This document shows, in pieces, positions 62,766 to 64,000 of a DNA stretch of 64,000 nt. Position 1 is the stretch's first letter; every line of letters begins with the position of its first letter. The position numbers and the translations under genes were made by a program. The notes beneath the pieces are model-generated. The model was given only the letters and a program-made list of their open reading frames with translations, searched no databases and was not told the origin of the DNA. The DNA is from an uncultured OCS116 cluster bacterium (GTDB lineage: Bacteria; Pseudomonadota; Alphaproteobacteria; Rhizobiales; TMED25): assembly GCA_902633855.1 (NCBI GenBank), contig CACPHU010000004.1:1-64000 (forward strand). The letters are read 5' to 3'.

Positions 62766-64000
62766 ATGAATATTTTAATCATTGGCAGTGGTGGAAGAGA
62801 ACATGCCATCGCAATGGCTTTGTCTAAAAGTCCAATCAAGAACCAGTTATTTGCCCTACCAGGCAATCCCGGTATTAACGAATATTGTGAGTGTATAGAT
62901 ATTGACCCATCTAACTTTAGAGAGATTAAGAATTTTTCCAAAAATAATAATATTGACCTTGTAATTGTTGGGCCCGAAGTACCAATATGTGAAGGGATTA
63001 CGGATTACTTGAAAGAATATAAAATCGACGTTTTTGCACCTAGTTTGGAAGCATCAAAGCTAGAGTCGTCAAAAAAATTTACAAAAGAAATTGCATTTGA
63101 AAATAACATTCCAACAGGTGAAGCAAAGTGGTTTGATAATTATGCTGATGCATGTTTGTATTTAGAAAAACTTGAGGCACCATATGTCATAAAAGCTGAT
63201 GGATTAGCAGCAGGTAAAGGTGTTGCAATTTGTGAAGATCTCAATGGCGCAAAAAATTCATTGGAAGATGTCTTTAACGGAAAATTTGGAAGTGGGCAAT
63301 CCGTATTAATTGAAGAATTTCTGTATGGTCAAGAGCTCAGCTACTTTGCGATTACAGACGGTAAGGAAATTCTACCCCTCATTGGTGCTCAAGATCACAA
63401 ACGGCTACTTGATAAAGATGAGGGTCCAAATACAGGTGGTATGGGTGCCTACTGCCCTCCACCAATGTTATCTACTGAACTCGAAAATAAAATTATGAAT
63501 CAAATTTTAGAACCAACAATATACGGCCTTAGAAAGAGAGGGATTGAATATAAAGGAGTTCTTTTTGCGGGACTGATGGTTAGAGAAAATCAACCAAGCT
63601 TAATTGAATATAATATTAGATTTGGTGATCCTGAAACCCAGGCATTATTGATGCTCATGAAGTCAGACTTTGCAGAATTACTGTTTGAAACCGTAAATGG
63701 AAATATTAACAACTATAATCTTGAGTGGGAAAAAAAGAAAGCAATAACAGTAGTATTAGCTAATGAAGGGTATCCATCACAATATAATAAAAATTCAGAA
63801 ATATATGGTATTGAGGATGCTGAAAAAAATCCAAATGTGAAAGTTTTTCATGCTGGTACTTCAATCATTGATGGTTCTTTGATAGCCACGGGCGGCCGAG
63901 TACTAAATGTTACATCAATTGCTGACACACTAGAACTTGCAAGAGAGCATGCCTATTCAGCAATTGAAAAAATAACCTACAAAGGTAAAGTATATCGAAA
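62766..64000 (+). CDS. purD: Phosphoribosylamine--glycine ligase, 3' truncated by window end
   Basis: ATG at 62766 gives MNILIIGSGGREHAIAMALSKSP...YVIKADGLAAGKGVAIC...GPNTGGMGAYCPPP...EYNIRFGDPETQ, open to the window edge. Confidence 0.97.
   Translation, partial: MNILIIGSGGREHAIAMALSKSPIKNQLFALPGNPGINEYCECIDIDPSNFREIKNFSKNNNIDLVIVGPEVPICEGITDYLKEYKIDVFAPSLEASKLESSKKFTKEIAFENNIPTGEAKWFDNYADACLYLEKLEAPYVIKADGLAAGKGVAICEDLNGAKNSLEDVFNGKFGSGQSVLIEEFLYGQELSYFAITDGKEILPLIGAQDHKRLLDKDEGPNTGGMGAYCPPPMLSTELENKIMNQILEPTIYGLRKRGIEYKGVLFAGLMVRENQPSLIEYNIRFGDPETQALLMLMKSDFAELLFETVNGNINNYNLEWEKKKAITVVLANEGYPSQYNKNSEIYGIEDAEKNPNVKVFHAGTSIIDGSLIATGGRVLNVTSIADTLELAREHAYSAIEKITYKGKVYR

Noticed and set aside
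63310-63498. 62-aa ORF on + strand
   Set aside because: Alternative frame inside purD, which runs open from 62766 to the window end.

Overview
This is a 64 kb, AT-rich, gene-dense chromosomal segment. Gene content and synteny look alphaproteobacterial, of a streamlined marine type: mutY-DUF721-dsbA-smc-atpI/B/E/F'/F, ctaC-ctaD-ctaB-small ORF-ctaG-ctaE-DUF983-surf1-thrC-M16, ccrM, glyQS and ppdK. I call about 65 protein genes and one tRNA-Gln(TTG), almost all housekeeping: nadABC, dxs/ispE/polyprenyl synthase, cytochrome aa3 oxidase, F0 ATP synthase, thrB/thrC, xseA/xseB, waaA-lpxK, gshA, and purD cut by the window end. I see no rRNA, CRISPR array, transposase, prophage or obvious defence island, and no clearly new multi-gene system. 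The items most worth a second look are: (1) a dadA gene flanked by two copies of the tsaC-end/Nudix-start junction, differing only at synonymous positions across 11 codons, which looks like a gene-insertion scar; (2) all 11 convergent gene pairs abut or overlap within 15 bp, leaving no room for ordinary intergenic terminators; (3) adjacent waaA and lpxK with altered signature/active-site motifs; (4) a UDG-family protein with an eroded motif; (5) a photolyase-family protein that appears to lack most Fe-S ligand cysteines; (6) a small cytochrome-oxidase-cluster ORF missing from the ORF track. All family calls are from reading the translations; no database search was possible.
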